Of a stretch of DNA of 51,923 nt, positions 35,815 through 44,905 are shown one piece after another. Every line of letters begins with the position of its first letter. Positions within the stretch are counted from its first letter, which is position 1. The notes beneath the pieces are model-generated. The model was not told the origin of the DNA and made no database searches. It worked only from the letters and a program-made list of their open reading frames with translations. The position numbers and the translations under genes were made by a program. Location: assembly GCA_014382905.1 (NCBI GenBank), contig JACNIU010000109.1, positions 1-51,923 of the forward strand. Reading direction: 5' to 3'. This stretch comes from Desulfobacterales bacterium (GTDB taxonomy: Bacteria > Desulfobacterota > DSM-4660 > Desulfatiglandales > Desulfatiglandaceae).

Positions 35815-37059
35815 TTGGGAGAAAATGCTGTGGGGACAGACAAAGGGCTTGAAAACAGCCTCCAGCAGCTTCGACTGTTAAACGAGGTGGCCAAGGATAT
35901 CACCTCCACCATCGGATTAGGCCCGAGACTGGGCTTTATCTGCCAGAGTATCATCGATATCATGGGTGTGAAAGGGGTCTCTATCCGGCTGTTAGACGAA
36001 AAAACAAACCGGCTGGAACTTGCATCCGCTTGTGGATTGAGCGAAGCGTACATCCACAAGGGTCCGGTGGACGCGGACAAGAGTCTGGCAAAGGCGTTGG
36101 AGGGAGCGCCCCATTTTGTCTTGGACGCGTCTAAAGATCCGGGGCTTCAGTATCCTGAAGAGGCCCGCAGAGAAGGACTTGTGAGCGTGCTGTCTTTCCC
36201 TTTGAAAGGAAGAGCAAAGGTTATTGGTACGCTGCGCCTGTACACCGGGGAAAAAAGGACCTTCAGCCAGGATGAAATCGACTTTCTTTCCGCCCTGGCC
36301 GCTCAGGGGGCCGTTTCCCTTGAAAATGCAAGGATCTACGACACCCTGGAAAAACAGGATAGAGCCAAGAGTGAGTTTATCATGATGATGACCCACGAGA
36401 TGAAAGGGCCGCTGATGGCTATCCAGGGCCTTTTGGATGTCATGCAGAAGGGGTATGTGGGTGATCTCACGGACAAGCAGAAAGATCTGATTGACCGGAT
36501 GCGTAGGCGCATAAAATCCCTCATGGAGGTTATAACGGGCCTGCTGGACATCTATGAGTGGCAATCACAGAGGCCGGATGCAAAGTTGATTCCGCTGTCA
36601 TTGAAGGAGCAGACACAGAGGGCGGTTGACCTCTTCAGAACAAGCGCCCGGGAAAAAGGGCTGACCTTAGATACGGATGTTCCGGATGAGGACCTGATTC
36701 TTAAGGCAAGCGAGGATGAGATAGAAAAGATCCTCAATAACCTGATTACCAATGCCATCAAGTATACCCCGATCGGTGGAACTATCCTGATAGCCCTTTC
36801 CGCTTCAGGAGGACGGGTGATCCTCACTGTCAAAGACACGGGAATCGGGATCGCGGCTGGGGAGATTCCAAAGATATTTGATGAATTCTTTCGGACAAAG
36901 AGTGCTAAGAAGATTGACCCTTATGGAAAGGGCCTGGGTTTGTCCCTGGTCAAACAAATTGTGGAAAGCCTTGGGGGCACTATCAGCGTCAAAAGTGAGG
37001 AAGGAAAGGGCTCTGCGTTTATCCTGACTTTTCCGCGGTTTTCCCTTTACAATTTGTAA
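35815..37059 (+). CDS. GAF-domain sensor histidine kinase
   Basis: 414 residues, soluble. GAF domain about 20-170 (LNEVAKDITSTIGLGPRLGF); HisKA with His194 in MTHEMKGPLMAIQG; HATPase motifs NNLITNAIKYTP (N box), DTGIGIAAGEIPKIFDEFF and GKGLGLSLVKQI. The start is TTG at 35815; a GTG at 35830 is an alternative. GAF domains sense small molecules or redox state; the signal is unknown. It is linked to the receiver upstream and so to the hydrogenase operon. Confidence 0.9.
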   Translation: MGENAVGTDKGLENSLQQLRLLNEVAKDITSTIGLGPRLGFICQSIIDIMGVKGVSIRLLDEKTNRLELASACGLSEAYIHKGPVDADKSLAKALEGAPHFVLDASKDPGLQYPEEARREGLVSVLSFPLKGRAKVIGTLRLYTGEKRTFSQDEIDFLSALAAQGAVSLENARIYDTLEKQDRAKSEFIMMMTHEMKGPLMAIQGLLDVMQKGYVGDLTDKQKDLIDRMRRRIKSLMEVITGLLDIYEWQSQRPDAKLIPLSLKEQTQRAVDLFRTSAREKGLTLDTDVPDEDLILKASEDEIEKILNNLITNAIKYTPIGGTILIALSASGGRVILTVKDTGIGIAAGEIPKIFDEFFRTKSAKKIDPYGKGLGLSLVKQIVESLGGTISVKSEEGKGSAFILTFPRFSLYNL

Positions 37060-37168
37060 AAATACCCGACATCAATTCTCTTGCGTCTACAATAAAACCA
37101 AGTTTACGCATAACTTTTTTCCCAATATTTCCATTATGTTGACCTGATTCAACCCCACCCATCTTTTT

Positions 37169-37184
37169 TGGCACATCTGTTGCT
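37169..37184 (+). promoter_or_regulatory. Sigma-54-type promoter of the tandem UspA gene
   Basis: TGGCAC-ATCTG-TTGCT, a full match to the -24/-12 consensus TGGCAC-N5-TTGCW, 67 bp upstream of the ATG. Confidence 0.8.
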
Positions 37185-37250
37185 GATCTAAGGAACAGCA
37201 GTCGGGTGAAGAAACTCTTGCGAAAGGGAATAGTTTACTGGAGGTCCAAT

Positions 37251-38153
37251 ATGGCCGGCAAGTCGAAAGGAGAAAGGTTGTTGTTGGCATTAGACGGATC
37301 TGATGCTGCCTTTGAAACGGTAAAATATGTCAGCAGAATGGATCCTTTAAAAAGTATACAGATGCTACTGTTTGCTGTGTTCAGCAAGATCCGGGAATCT
37401 TACTGGGATCTGGAAAAAGAGCCGGTGTATAACCGAAAACTGGGCGAGATACGGGCCTGGGAAACGCGACGAGAAACAGAACTTGAAGACTATATGCGCA
37501 AAGCTAAAAAAATTCTCTTGGATTCCGGTTTCCCTAAAGAGTCTGTGGATATAAAGCTTCACGAGAGGAACAAAGGGATTGCCCGCGACATCATCAATGA
37601 GGCAAAGAAGGGGTACGATGCCCTTGTGGTGGGAAGGAAAGGGGTAAGCAGGGTCCGGGGGATTGTGCTGGGCAGTGTCGCAACCAAACTCTTGGAGGGA
37701 ATTTCAACGATTCCTGTCTGGATGATCGGGAGGGGCCCCCGTCCGAAAAAAATCCTGATTGCACTGGATGGCTCGGAGGGATCGTTGAGGGCCGTGGATT
37801 ATGTGGGAGCGTTATTGGGCGGTTTCCAATACGAGATCAGCCTGACAAACGTGATGAGGGACGAGGAAAAAGATCGCATCGCAAAGGTAGAGCATTTTAC
37901 TGCCAGGGCATTCGATGACGCTATTGAACGGCTAACGGTCTCAGGAATAGCACGGACTCGCATAAGCACCCAGGTCATAACCGGTGCCCCAAGCCGTGCG
38001 CAAGCGATTGTCAAGGAGGCAACTCAGGGGGGCTATGGCACTATCGTTGTCGGCAAAAGAGGGCTATCAGATGTGCGCGATTTCCATATGGGAACCGTCA
38101 CCGGCAAAGTGGTTCAGCTCGCCACCGGACAGGCCGTCTGGGTCGTAAATTAG
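37251..38153 (+). CDS. Tandem universal stress protein
   Basis: 300 residues with two UspA domains (about 7-150 and 160-300). Each has the ATP-binding loop: VVGRKGVSRVRGIVLGSV and VVGKRGLSDVRDFHMGTVTG, fitting G-2x-G-9x-G(S/T). Two-domain USPs bind ATP and act in stress or energy sensing. The start is the ATG at 37251, after GGAGGT; a GTG frame further upstream is rejected. A sigma-54 motif precedes it. Confidence 0.93.
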   Translation: MAGKSKGERLLLALDGSDAAFETVKYVSRMDPLKSIQMLLFAVFSKIRESYWDLEKEPVYNRKLGEIRAWETRRETELEDYMRKAKKILLDSGFPKESVDIKLHERNKGIARDIINEAKKGYDALVVGRKGVSRVRGIVLGSVATKLLEGISTIPVWMIGRGPRPKKILIALDGSEGSLRAVDYVGALLGGFQYEISLTNVMRDEEKDRIAKVEHFTARAFDDAIERLTVSGIARTRISTQVITGAPSRAQAIVKEATQGGYGTIVVGKRGLSDVRDFHMGTVTGKVVQLATGQAVWVVN

Positions 38154-38179
38154 TGAATTAATCATTTTACTATAATCAA

Positions 38180-38335
38180 ATGAATAAGAATGCTGTCTCT
38201 TTTAAAATCAGCGGCGCTAACCTCAAGGAGATAAATCGGGAGCTGTCTATGCTCCTTGAAATGAGCAATTACCTTGCCACTTCACTGACCATGAAGGACT
38301 TTCTTGAAGGACGCTGTTTTTATTTCCTAAGATAA
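38180..38335 (+). pseudogene. Truncated GAF/kinase N-terminus
   Basis: 51-residue frame reading INRELSMLLEMSNYLATSLT followed by MKDFLEG, which looks like the coiled start of a GAF-domain sensor protein (compare LRLLNEVAKDITSTIGLG in the kinase at 35815). After FLEG it turns to RCFYFLR and stops. No Shine-Dalgarno is present. It is probably the remnant of a deleted sensor gene that preceded the receiver at 38387. Confidence 0.5.
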
Positions 38336-38386
38336 AGGTCTCGGGACATAAAGGCCGTTGATGGCTTGTTTTTTGGAGGGGAGCCG

Positions 38387-38824
38387 TTGGAATTGGAAAA
38401 GGCAAATGACTTCACCGTCTTAATCGCGGACCGGAATCCCAATGTGAGGGAGTTCCTGAGGCGAGAGATGATGGCTGAAGGGTACCGGGTTCTACTGGCA
38501 AAGAATGGCCGTGAGGTGCTAAGATGGATCTATCGATATGAACCTCTCGACCTCGTGATCCTGGACCCGGATTTACCGGATGCAAGTGAGGTGCCGGTTA
38601 TAGAAAAACTGAATGATCGGATTCCCACCCTCCCCGTGGTGATCCACACCTTCTCAACAGATTATGACACCCCGGCAGAAGTCTCATTATCTGTTACGTT
38701 CGTGGAAAAGCAGGGAAACAGTATTGAAGCCCTCAAAAAGGTAGTCGCCAGTATGCTGCGGAACGTCATGCCGCGGCGATTCCGGAACAGGTCCGCTGAT
38801 GGGCCACACCCGCAAGGCCCGTGA
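38387..38824 (+). CDS. Degenerate receiver-domain protein
   Basis: 145 residues from a TTG preceded by GGAGGGG. Receiver fold: VLIADRNPNVREFLRREMM, phospho-acceptor-like Asp60 in LVILDPDLPD, and FVEKQGN carrying the conserved Lys. The acidic pair before beta-1 is A-D rather than D-D, so Mg2+ binding may be weakened. The C-terminus is basic and Pro-rich (MPRRFRNRSADGPHPQ). There is no output domain. Confidence 0.75.
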   Translation: MELEKANDFTVLIADRNPNVREFLRREMMAEGYRVLLAKNGREVLRWIYRYEPLDLVILDPDLPDASEVPVIEKLNDRIPTLPVVIHTFSTDYDTPAEVSLSVTFVEKQGNSIEALKKVVASMLRNVMPRRFRNRSADGPHPQGP

Positions 38825-39291
38825 GGAATTAAATAAAGAATCCACCCCTCTTCAAATTACCTCTTCGAACAGGTTACCCACTCACAACCGTCTATCATAT
38901 CTTATCTCACACAGCTTATCTCACACAGAAACAGACCGGTTTTGGAAGTAGTTATGGTGGTCTGAGCAAGAATCAAATCCCTTGACATTAGAATCAAAAT
39001 GGTGAAACCTATAACCGGTTGAAGCAAGGGGGTTATTTACCTCCTGCACTCCCGATTTACACCTAACAGCCCTCTTAGAGATTTCCGTGGCGTAGGCCCT
39101 CCTGCTACAGACCGGAGGCCGGTCGCCAGAGGATTACAGGCCATCACTCGCTCACATGGGGCCGGAAGGGAAGGATAACTCCGCACCAAAATTGAAGACC
39201 CCCGCTGCAAGCAGCCGGGAATGCGCTCGCTGTGAATTTTCAAAAGCAAATCTCAGCGAACAGCCCAGGATAGGAGAAGGAGGGGTAGGTC
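38825..39291. other. Long non-coding interval with 44-bp repeat copy 2
   Basis: 467 bp without a supported gene. It contains a small tandem CTTATCTCACACAG (38898-38928) and the second copy of the 44-bp dispersed repeat (39200-39243). No terminator or sigma-54 motif was seen. Confidence 0.5.
39200..39243. repeat. 44-bp dispersed repeat, copy 2
   Basis: Same sequence as 11978-12021 apart from two bases. It starts CCCCGCTGCAAGCAG and ends CGCTGTGAATTTTCAA. It lies about 50 bp upstream of the CBS gene. Confidence 0.8.
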
Positions 39292-39852
39292 ATGAAAACA
39301 ATTGCCGTAAAGGATTTAATGGTGCCTCTTGAAGAATATGCAACGGTTTCAGAGGAAGCCACACTGTTTGAGGCTGTCCAAGCTTTGGAGAAGGCCCAGG
39401 AGGCGCTTGACCGGGACCGGTACAAGTATCTTCACAGGGCCATTCTGGTCTATGACAGCAAGAAAAGGATTGTCGGCAAGATAAGCCAGCTGGATGCGTT
39501 AAGGGCCTTAGAACCAAAATATGAGAACTTGGGTGATTTGGGAAGGATGTCGCGCTCCGGTTTCAGCCCGCGATTCCTGAAGAATATGCTAAAGCAGGAG
39601 TCTTTGTGGGACCAGCCGCTTCGCGATATCTGCATCAAAGCGGCTAACGTGAAGGTGAAGAGATTCATGTATATCCCAACAGAGGGTGAATATGTGGAGG
39701 AAAGTGCCTCCCTGGACGAGGCCATCAATTTGCTGGTCATGGGACATCATCACTCTTTGCTGGTCACCAAAGGCAAGGACATCGTAGGGTTGTTGAGATT
39801 GACCGATGTATTTGCAGATGTCTTCCAGATGATGAAAACCTGCGCGATCTAG
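39292..39852 (+). CDS. CBS-pair protein
   Basis: 186 residues. CBS 1 (1-70: IAVKDLMVPLEEYATVSEEA ending with VYDSKKRIVGKISQLDALRAL) and CBS 2 (about 115-180, with SLLVTKGKDIVGLLRLTDVF) separated by a helical linker. Probably a nucleotide-sensing regulator. It precedes the DASS transporter by 54 bp and may regulate it. GGAGAAGGAGGGG precedes the ATG. Confidence 0.88.
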   Translation: MKTIAVKDLMVPLEEYATVSEEATLFEAVQALEKAQEALDRDRYKYLHRAILVYDSKKRIVGKISQLDALRALEPKYENLGDLGRMSRSGFSPRFLKNMLKQESLWDQPLRDICIKAANVKVKRFMYIPTEGEYVEESASLDEAINLLVMGHHHSLLVTKGKDIVGLLRLTDVFADVFQMMKTCAI

Positions 39853-39906
39853 CGCGAGCCCTTAAGCTGTATATATCCTTTATCTTTGGAAGGAGGTCTT
39901 TCGTCA

Positions 39907-41517
39907 ATGAGCCACGAAATCGAACATGGGGCTGGGGGAGGCGGAATCCTGGCCAACAAGGCACTCTGGATCTGTATCGGCGCTGCGATCTTCATTCTGG
40001 TCGCCTTCGTGTTACCTACCCCTCAGACGCTATTGGAGATAGTACAAAAATACGGGTTTGCCGAAAAAATGATGAAGTGGGAAGTCGCACACAGCATTCC
40101 TGACGCCGCCCATAAGACGATGGTTGTGCTCGGAATTATCCCGATGGCGGTAATCTTCTTTGCCACCGAGGCCATTCCCATCGGACTGACGGGCATCTTA
40201 ATGCCCATTCTGGCCTACTTTCTCCACCTTCTTCCCACCAACATGATCGGCCAAACCTTTGCCGGCGATGCCCCCATGTTTCTCTTGGGTGTGCTTGCCA
40301 TGGGGGTTGCGGTAGTGGATGTGGGGCTGCACAAACGTCTGGCCAGTTGGCTTCTGGGGTGGACCAGGGGATTTCTGGTCCCTGTCTTTGTTTTGTGTAT
40401 CAGTATGTCGGTGGTGGGCTCTTTTATCTCGGCCCATGCCATGTGCGCCTTTATGACCCCGGTTATGGCAGCGGTCTATTTTGGGGCGGTATCGGCTAAC
40501 AGCAAAGGGGGCAAGATAGAACACGATCCTGCCCTGGCAAAGTTTCTGATGTTTTCCCTCTGTTTTTCCCTGAATGTGGGTGGGGTGGGATCGCCTGCAG
40601 CCGGGGGCCGTAACGTGATTATGATGGGCTTTTGGAGCGAGTACAAGGTTCCCATGGATTTTTTCACCTGGATGAAGTACGGCCTGCCCATTGTGCCGCT
40701 TCTGGGGATTATTGTTGCCCTTTACATGCTTGCCCTTTTTAAGAGGAACATCAAGACCGGGGACCTTACCCCCGGGCTGGCAGCCATAAAGGACGAGACC
40801 AAAAGGATGGGGAAGATGAGCTATCCAGAGTACGTCACCTTTGGAATGCTGATCCTCATTCTCATCTTGTGGATCGTGGGAGGTGAGGAAATGGGGTTGG
40901 GGGGGCCGGCGCTTCTGGCACTCCTGATCCCGGTCTTATTCAAGACCACGGACTGGAAAAAAATTCTGGGCGGCATCTCTTGGGATGCATGGTTCATGTA
41001 CTGCGGGGCCCTGACCTTAGGCGCCCTCCTCAAGGAAAGCGGCGCTGCCATGTGGTTAGCCCAGAGTTTTTTGAAAATCCTATCACATGTGGATATGAAT
41101 CAAGGCTATGGTTTATGGGTCGGACTATCCGCTCTTTCCGGGCTGATGACCAATTTTATGTCCGATGCCGGCACAACAGCCCTCTTGGGTCCGATCGTGA
41201 TTCCGATGGGAATTATGACCGGGGTTCAAGGAGAACCCTGGGCGGTGGGGCTGGGCGTTGCCTTTGCCACCTCCTTTGCCCATTTCCTGATCGTGGGCAC
41301 GCCCAACAACGCCATTGTCTACGGATTGGGAATCTACCCGGATTCGGGAGAGAAGATGATTCATCCCATGGACTTCATAAAATATGGCTTTGTTCTCTTT
41401 CTCCTTTGCATGGCCGTGATCTGGGTCGTTGAATTTTTAGTGGTCTACAAGATCGTCGGGTTTCCCGAGGGGATTCTTGAGACAGCCAGGAATGCCATGG
41501 ACGCCGGCATGAAGTAG
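39907..41517 (+). CDS. DASS/SLC13-family anion transporter
   Basis: 536 residues with about 12 hydrophobic segments. The two-fold repeat of DASS (Na+/dicarboxylate or sulfate) transporters is visible: GGVGSPAAGGRNVIMMG and LMTNFMSDAGTTALLGP, with IVGTPNNAIVYGLG near the end. The first SNT-type motif is unusual (SPAAGGRN), so the substrate site may differ from citrate/succinate carriers. Start ATG at 39907, after AAGGAGGT. The likely substrate is a C4-dicarboxylate or sulfate; which one is open. Confidence 0.88.
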   Translation: MSHEIEHGAGGGGILANKALWICIGAAIFILVAFVLPTPQTLLEIVQKYGFAEKMMKWEVAHSIPDAAHKTMVVLGIIPMAVIFFATEAIPIGLTGILMPILAYFLHLLPTNMIGQTFAGDAPMFLLGVLAMGVAVVDVGLHKRLASWLLGWTRGFLVPVFVLCISMSVVGSFISAHAMCAFMTPVMAAVYFGAVSANSKGGKIEHDPALAKFLMFSLCFSLNVGGVGSPAAGGRNVIMMGFWSEYKVPMDFFTWMKYGLPIVPLLGIIVALYMLALFKRNIKTGDLTPGLAAIKDETKRMGKMSYPEYVTFGMLILILILWIVGGEEMGLGGPALLALLIPVLFKTTDWKKILGGISWDAWFMYCGALTLGALLKESGAAMWLAQSFLKILSHVDMNQGYGLWVGLSALSGLMTNFMSDAGTTALLGPIVIPMGIMTGVQGEPWAVGLGVAFATSFAHFLIVGTPNNAIVYGLGIYPDSGEKMIHPMDFIKYGFVLFLLCMAVIWVVEFLVVYKIVGFPEGILETARNAMDAGMK

Positions 41518-41608
41518 ATATGGTTCTTAGGAAGTTCCTGGATTAACCGGACAGAAGACCTTCTTCAAATTTCGAGTTTGAAGCAAGCCTTAAAGGAGGG
41601 AAGGGACA

Positions 41609-42046
41609 ATGATGAAACCATTGGTTTTATTAGTAGATGACGAGGTTCCTTTTGTGGAGACCATGACCAAGCGTTTGCAAAAACGGGATCTGAATGTAAA
41701 TACGGCCTTCAGCGGACAGGAGGCGCTGGAGGTTTTGGACAAAAACCGCAATACAGATGTTGTTATTTTAGATGTCAAGATGCCGGGCATGGACGGTATT
41801 GAGGCCTTAGGCGAAATCAAAAAATCGTTTCCCCTGACCGAGGTCGTCATGCTGACCGGTCACGGCACCATCGAATCGGCCATCGAAGGGATGAAGAAAG
41901 GGGCGTATGATTACCTGCTGAAACCGTGCGACATTGACCAGCTCATGCTCAAGGTGGAAGAGGCGACCCAGAAAAAGCGAATCCACGAAGGAAAGATTCG
42001 CGAAGCCAAAGTGAAGGAAGCCATGTCAAGACACGGCCTTGAGTAG
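41609..42046 (+). CDS. Single-domain response regulator
   Basis: 145 residues. Receiver with VDDE (9-12), Asp55 in VVILDVKMPGMDGIEAL, MLTGHGTIESAIEGMKKGAY and Lys in YLLKPCD. The tail KKRIHEGKIREAKVKEAM is helical. No output domain. It is the first of a receiver-kinase-receiver-receiver run (41.6-44.8 kb). Confidence 0.92.
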   Translation: MMKPLVLLVDDEVPFVETMTKRLQKRDLNVNTAFSGQEALEVLDKNRNTDVVILDVKMPGMDGIEALGEIKKSFPLTEVVMLTGHGTIESAIEGMKKGAYDYLLKPCDIDQLMLKVEEATQKKRIHEGKIREAKVKEAMSRHGLE

Positions 42047-42166
42047 TTTGCAGTTCGGCGGCCGGGCCTGTGCGGGCCCTGAGGCTCGGAGAACAAGAGG
42101 AGGCGTTTTGCAAAGGGCTCGTATTGCCTTTGCAGGCAAGGAAACTGCGTTTAACGGGAACCCTCA

Positions 42167-43879
42167 ATGGATCAGGACAAGAATACGCACAACGGATATT
42201 ATCACTCGCTGACCAGAAACATGCTGCTGGGCATCATACTTGTTGCGATCATGCCCATGATCGTGGTCAGCGGCATCATCCTCTACAGATTCGACATCTA
42301 CTACCACGAAAAAGTCCACGCCCACTTAGAAGAACTGGTCCTCAAACATAAGCAGCAAATTGATAGCTTTTTGAGACAGAGGCTGGGCGATATCCGTCTG
42401 TTGACCTCCACCTTTTCTCTCGAAGAGCTGAAAAACGAGTCCTTTTTACGGGACAGACTCGAGCAGCTCCAACAGATATATGGCCCGATGTTTGTAGATC
42501 TGGGCGTCATCAATTCCCGGGGCATCCAGGTGGCCTACGCAGGGCCGTTCAAACTGGGCCAGGCGCAATATTCCGAGGCCAAATGGTTTCAGATGGCCAT
42601 GAAAAGCGACTATTATAAGAGCGATGTTTTTCTGGGGCTCAGGGGTCTTCCCCACTTCATTATCGCCGTGCGAGAGAACTGTTGCGGAGAGGAATGGATA
42701 TTCAGGGCCACCATCGACTTTGTGGCCTTTAATAACCTTGTTGAAAACATCCGGATTGGTGAAACCGGCTTTGCCTTTATCCTGAACAGGAAAGGGGAAT
42801 TCCAGACAAAACCCCTTTTTGATCTGATTCCCAACAGGGAACCGTATACGGATTTTCTCGGAGACAACGAGAAGTTCAAGGGGGGCGTACGCATTATTGA
42901 GCGGGACGATGAGTCCGGAAACAGCGTTATATATGTTGCGACACTGCTAAAACATGGGGAGTGGCTCTTGGTTTATCAGCAAAAGGCCTCCGATGCTTTT
43001 TCTGGTCTGAGAAAGACCATCAGGGTGACCATCGCCATTGTGCTGTTAGCCGCAATCTGCATTGTGTCCATGGCCCTGATTGTTTCCAAAAAGATGGTCA
43101 GTCGAGTTGAACAGGCTGACAAAGAGAAAGAGTTGATGAACGAGCAGGTTGTTGAAACCGGAAAATTGGCATCGGTAGGTGAATTAGCGGCAGGCATTGC
43201 TCACGAAATCAACAATCCGGTTGCCATTATGGTCGAAGAGGCCGGATGGATAGAGGATCTGTTAGAAGAGGAGGAATTCAAGGAAGGAGAAAATTTAAGT
43301 GAATTCAAGAGAGCATTAAACCAGATACGTAACCAGGGAAAACGGTGCAAGGACATCACCCATAAGTTGCTCAGTTTCGCGAGAAAAACCGATTCGAGAA
43401 TCCAGGAAGTCGATCTGAATGAACTGATCGAGGAATTGGTGATCCTTTCAGAACAGAGGGCCAAGTTCAGCAACGTGGCCATCAAGACAAAGTTTCAAGA
43501 AGATCTGCCCCATTTACGTGTGTCCCAGACCGAGGTTCAGCAGGTGGTCCTCAACCTGATCAATAATGCCCTCGATGCCATGGAAAAAACAGGGGGAAAC
43601 TTAGCCATATCGACTCACTTGGAGGAAGGTCATATTATTGTAGGCGTCGCTGATAATGGGCCAGGAATTCCAGAGTCTAATATCGCCAGGATATTCGACC
43701 CATTTTTCACCACTAAACCTGTTGGAAAGGGGACCGGACTGGGTTTATCCATCTGCTACGGGATCATCAAAAAGATGGGCGGGGACATTGTTGTACGGAG
43801 CAAGGTAAATTCTGGAACGACCTTCAGTGTCAAGATGCCCCTTCCGGAAGAGAAAACGCAGAGAAAACCGACAACTTAG
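42167..43879 (+). CDS. Cache-domain sensor histidine kinase
   Basis: 570 residues. TM1 about 19-42 ([20 protein letters not shown]), a periplasmic dCache-like domain about 45-280 ([20 protein letters not shown]), TM2 about 284-306 ([18 protein letters not shown]). His346 sits in [20 protein letters not shown]; the HATPase has [32 protein letters not shown] and [13 protein letters not shown]. NtrB-like class. Cache domains bind small organic ligands outside the membrane, which suits a neighbour of an anion transporter. Confidence 0.93.
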   Translation: MDQDKNTHNGYYHSLTRNMLLGIILVAIMPMIVVSGIILYRFDIYYHEKVHAHLEELVLKHKQQIDSFLRQRLGDIRLLTSTFSLEELKNESFLRDRLEQLQQIYGPMFVDLGVINSRGIQVAYAGPFKLGQAQYSEAKWFQMAMKSDYYKSDVFLGLRGLPHFIIAVRENCCGEEWIFRATIDFVAFNNLVENIRIGETGFAFILNRKGEFQTKPLFDLIPNREPYTDFLGDNEKFKGGVRIIERDDESGNSVIYVATLLKHGEWLLVYQQKASDAFSGLRKTIRVTIAIVLLAAICIVSMALIVSKKMVSRVEQADKEKELMNEQVVETGKLASVGELAAGIAHEINNPVAIMVEEAGWIEDLLEEEEFKEGENLSEFKRALNQIRNQGKRCKDITHKLLSFARKTDSRIQEVDLNELIEELVILSEQRAKFSNVAIKTKFQEDLPHLRVSQTEVQQVVLNLINNALDAMEKTGGNLAISTHLEEGHIIVGVADNGPGIPESNIARIFDPFFTTKPVGKGTGLGLSICYGIIKKMGGDIVVRSKVNSGTTFSVKMPLPEEKTQRKPTT

Positions 43880-43936
43880 CGGGCATAAAGGGGCTTCTGC
43901 CCCGGCATGTTCATAAAGGTTTTAGGGGCCTGAATC

Positions 43937-44320
43937 ATGTCAGACAAGGCAGATCCTAAAGAGAAGATCAGGGTTCTTCTTGTGGATGACGAGATACCCT
44001 TTGCCGATGTTGTTGCCAAGAGATTGGGCAAAAGAGGGATGGCGGTAACTCCCGTCTATACAGGAACCGAGGCGATCCGGACTATCAGAAAACACGATTT
44101 TGACGTCGCAGTTCTGGATCTTAAAATGGAAGATATGGACGGAATAGAGGTCCTCAAGATCTTTAAAAAGGCCTATCCTGAAATGGCGGTGATCATGCTC
44201 ACCGGTCATGGTTCAGAACAGGCTGCAAAGGATGGGCTTGCGAACGGAGCCTTCGATTATCTTACCAAGCCGTGCGAATTGGAAGACCTGGTAAAAAAAA
44301 TTCATGAGGCCGCTCGATAG
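43937..44320 (+). CDS. Single-domain response regulator
   Basis: 127 residues. Receiver with LLVDDEIPFADVV, Asp61 in VAVLDLKMEDMDGIEVL, IMLTGHGSEQ and LTKPCELEDL. No output domain. It overlaps the next receiver frame if that begins at 44304. Likely phosphorylated by the kinase upstream. Confidence 0.92.
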   Translation: MSDKADPKEKIRVLLVDDEIPFADVVAKRLGKRGMAVTPVYTGTEAIRTIRKHDFDVAVLDLKMEDMDGIEVLKIFKKAYPEMAVIMLTGHGSEQAAKDGLANGAFDYLTKPCELEDLVKKIHEAAR

Positions 44321-44333
44321 GAGAGTGATCAAA

Positions 44334-44750
44334 TTGGATGTATTGAGGGTTTTACTTGTAGATGATGAGGTGGAATTCGTCGAGACATTGGCCAAACGGA
44401 TGAATAAACGAAACGTCAAGGCCTCGGGGGTAAATAGTGGTGAGGAAGCGCTTGAATTCTTGGATCAGTATCCCACGGACGTGGTGGTATTGGATGTCAA
44501 GATGCCCGGGATAGATGGCATCCAGGCCCTGAGAGAAATCAAGCTACGATACCCGTTGATCGAGGTGATTATGCTCACCGGTCACGCCAATGTGGAAGTT
44601 GCGATTCAAGGAATGGAATTGGGGGCATTTGATTATCTCATGAAGCCGATGGCGATCGACGATCTTCTGTACAAAGTACAGGACGCGTGGAAAAAGAAGA
44701 CCCTTCAGGAAAAAAAGATAGGGGAACGGATTCAGGTTTCCAAGGTTTGA
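44334..44750 (+). CDS. Single-domain response regulator
   Basis: 138 residues from TTG at 44334, ten bases after AGGAG; an ATG at 44304 in the same frame is an alternative but overlaps the previous gene by 17 bp. Asp54 in VVVLDVKMPGIDGIQAL, MLTGHANVEVAIQGMELGAF and YLMKPMAIDDL are standard. Closely similar to the receiver at 41609, suggesting local duplication. Confidence 0.88.
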   Translation: MDVLRVLLVDDEVEFVETLAKRMNKRNVKASGVNSGEEALEFLDQYPTDVVVLDVKMPGIDGIQALREIKLRYPLIEVIMLTGHANVEVAIQGMELGAFDYLMKPMAIDDLLYKVQDAWKKKTLQEKKIGERIQVSKV

Positions 44751-44786
44751 AATCATCGGCGTTTGGTGGAAGTGATATAGATTTAA

Positions 44787-44832
44787 GAAAGGCTAAGGGC
44801 GAGCGATATGTTGACAGCCTTTAGCCTTTTTT
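44787..44832 (+). terminator. Rho-independent terminator
   Basis: AAAGGCTAAGG pairs with CCTTTAGCCTTT (one mismatch) over a loop of about 16 nt and is followed by a T run. It ends the receiver-kinase operon. Confidence 0.85.
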
Positions 44833-44905
44833 CTGTGTTTCGCCCAATAAGGATGCATACCGGTCAACCAACGAGCAACCGGCAACCAGCAACCAGAGAT
44901 ATCCC

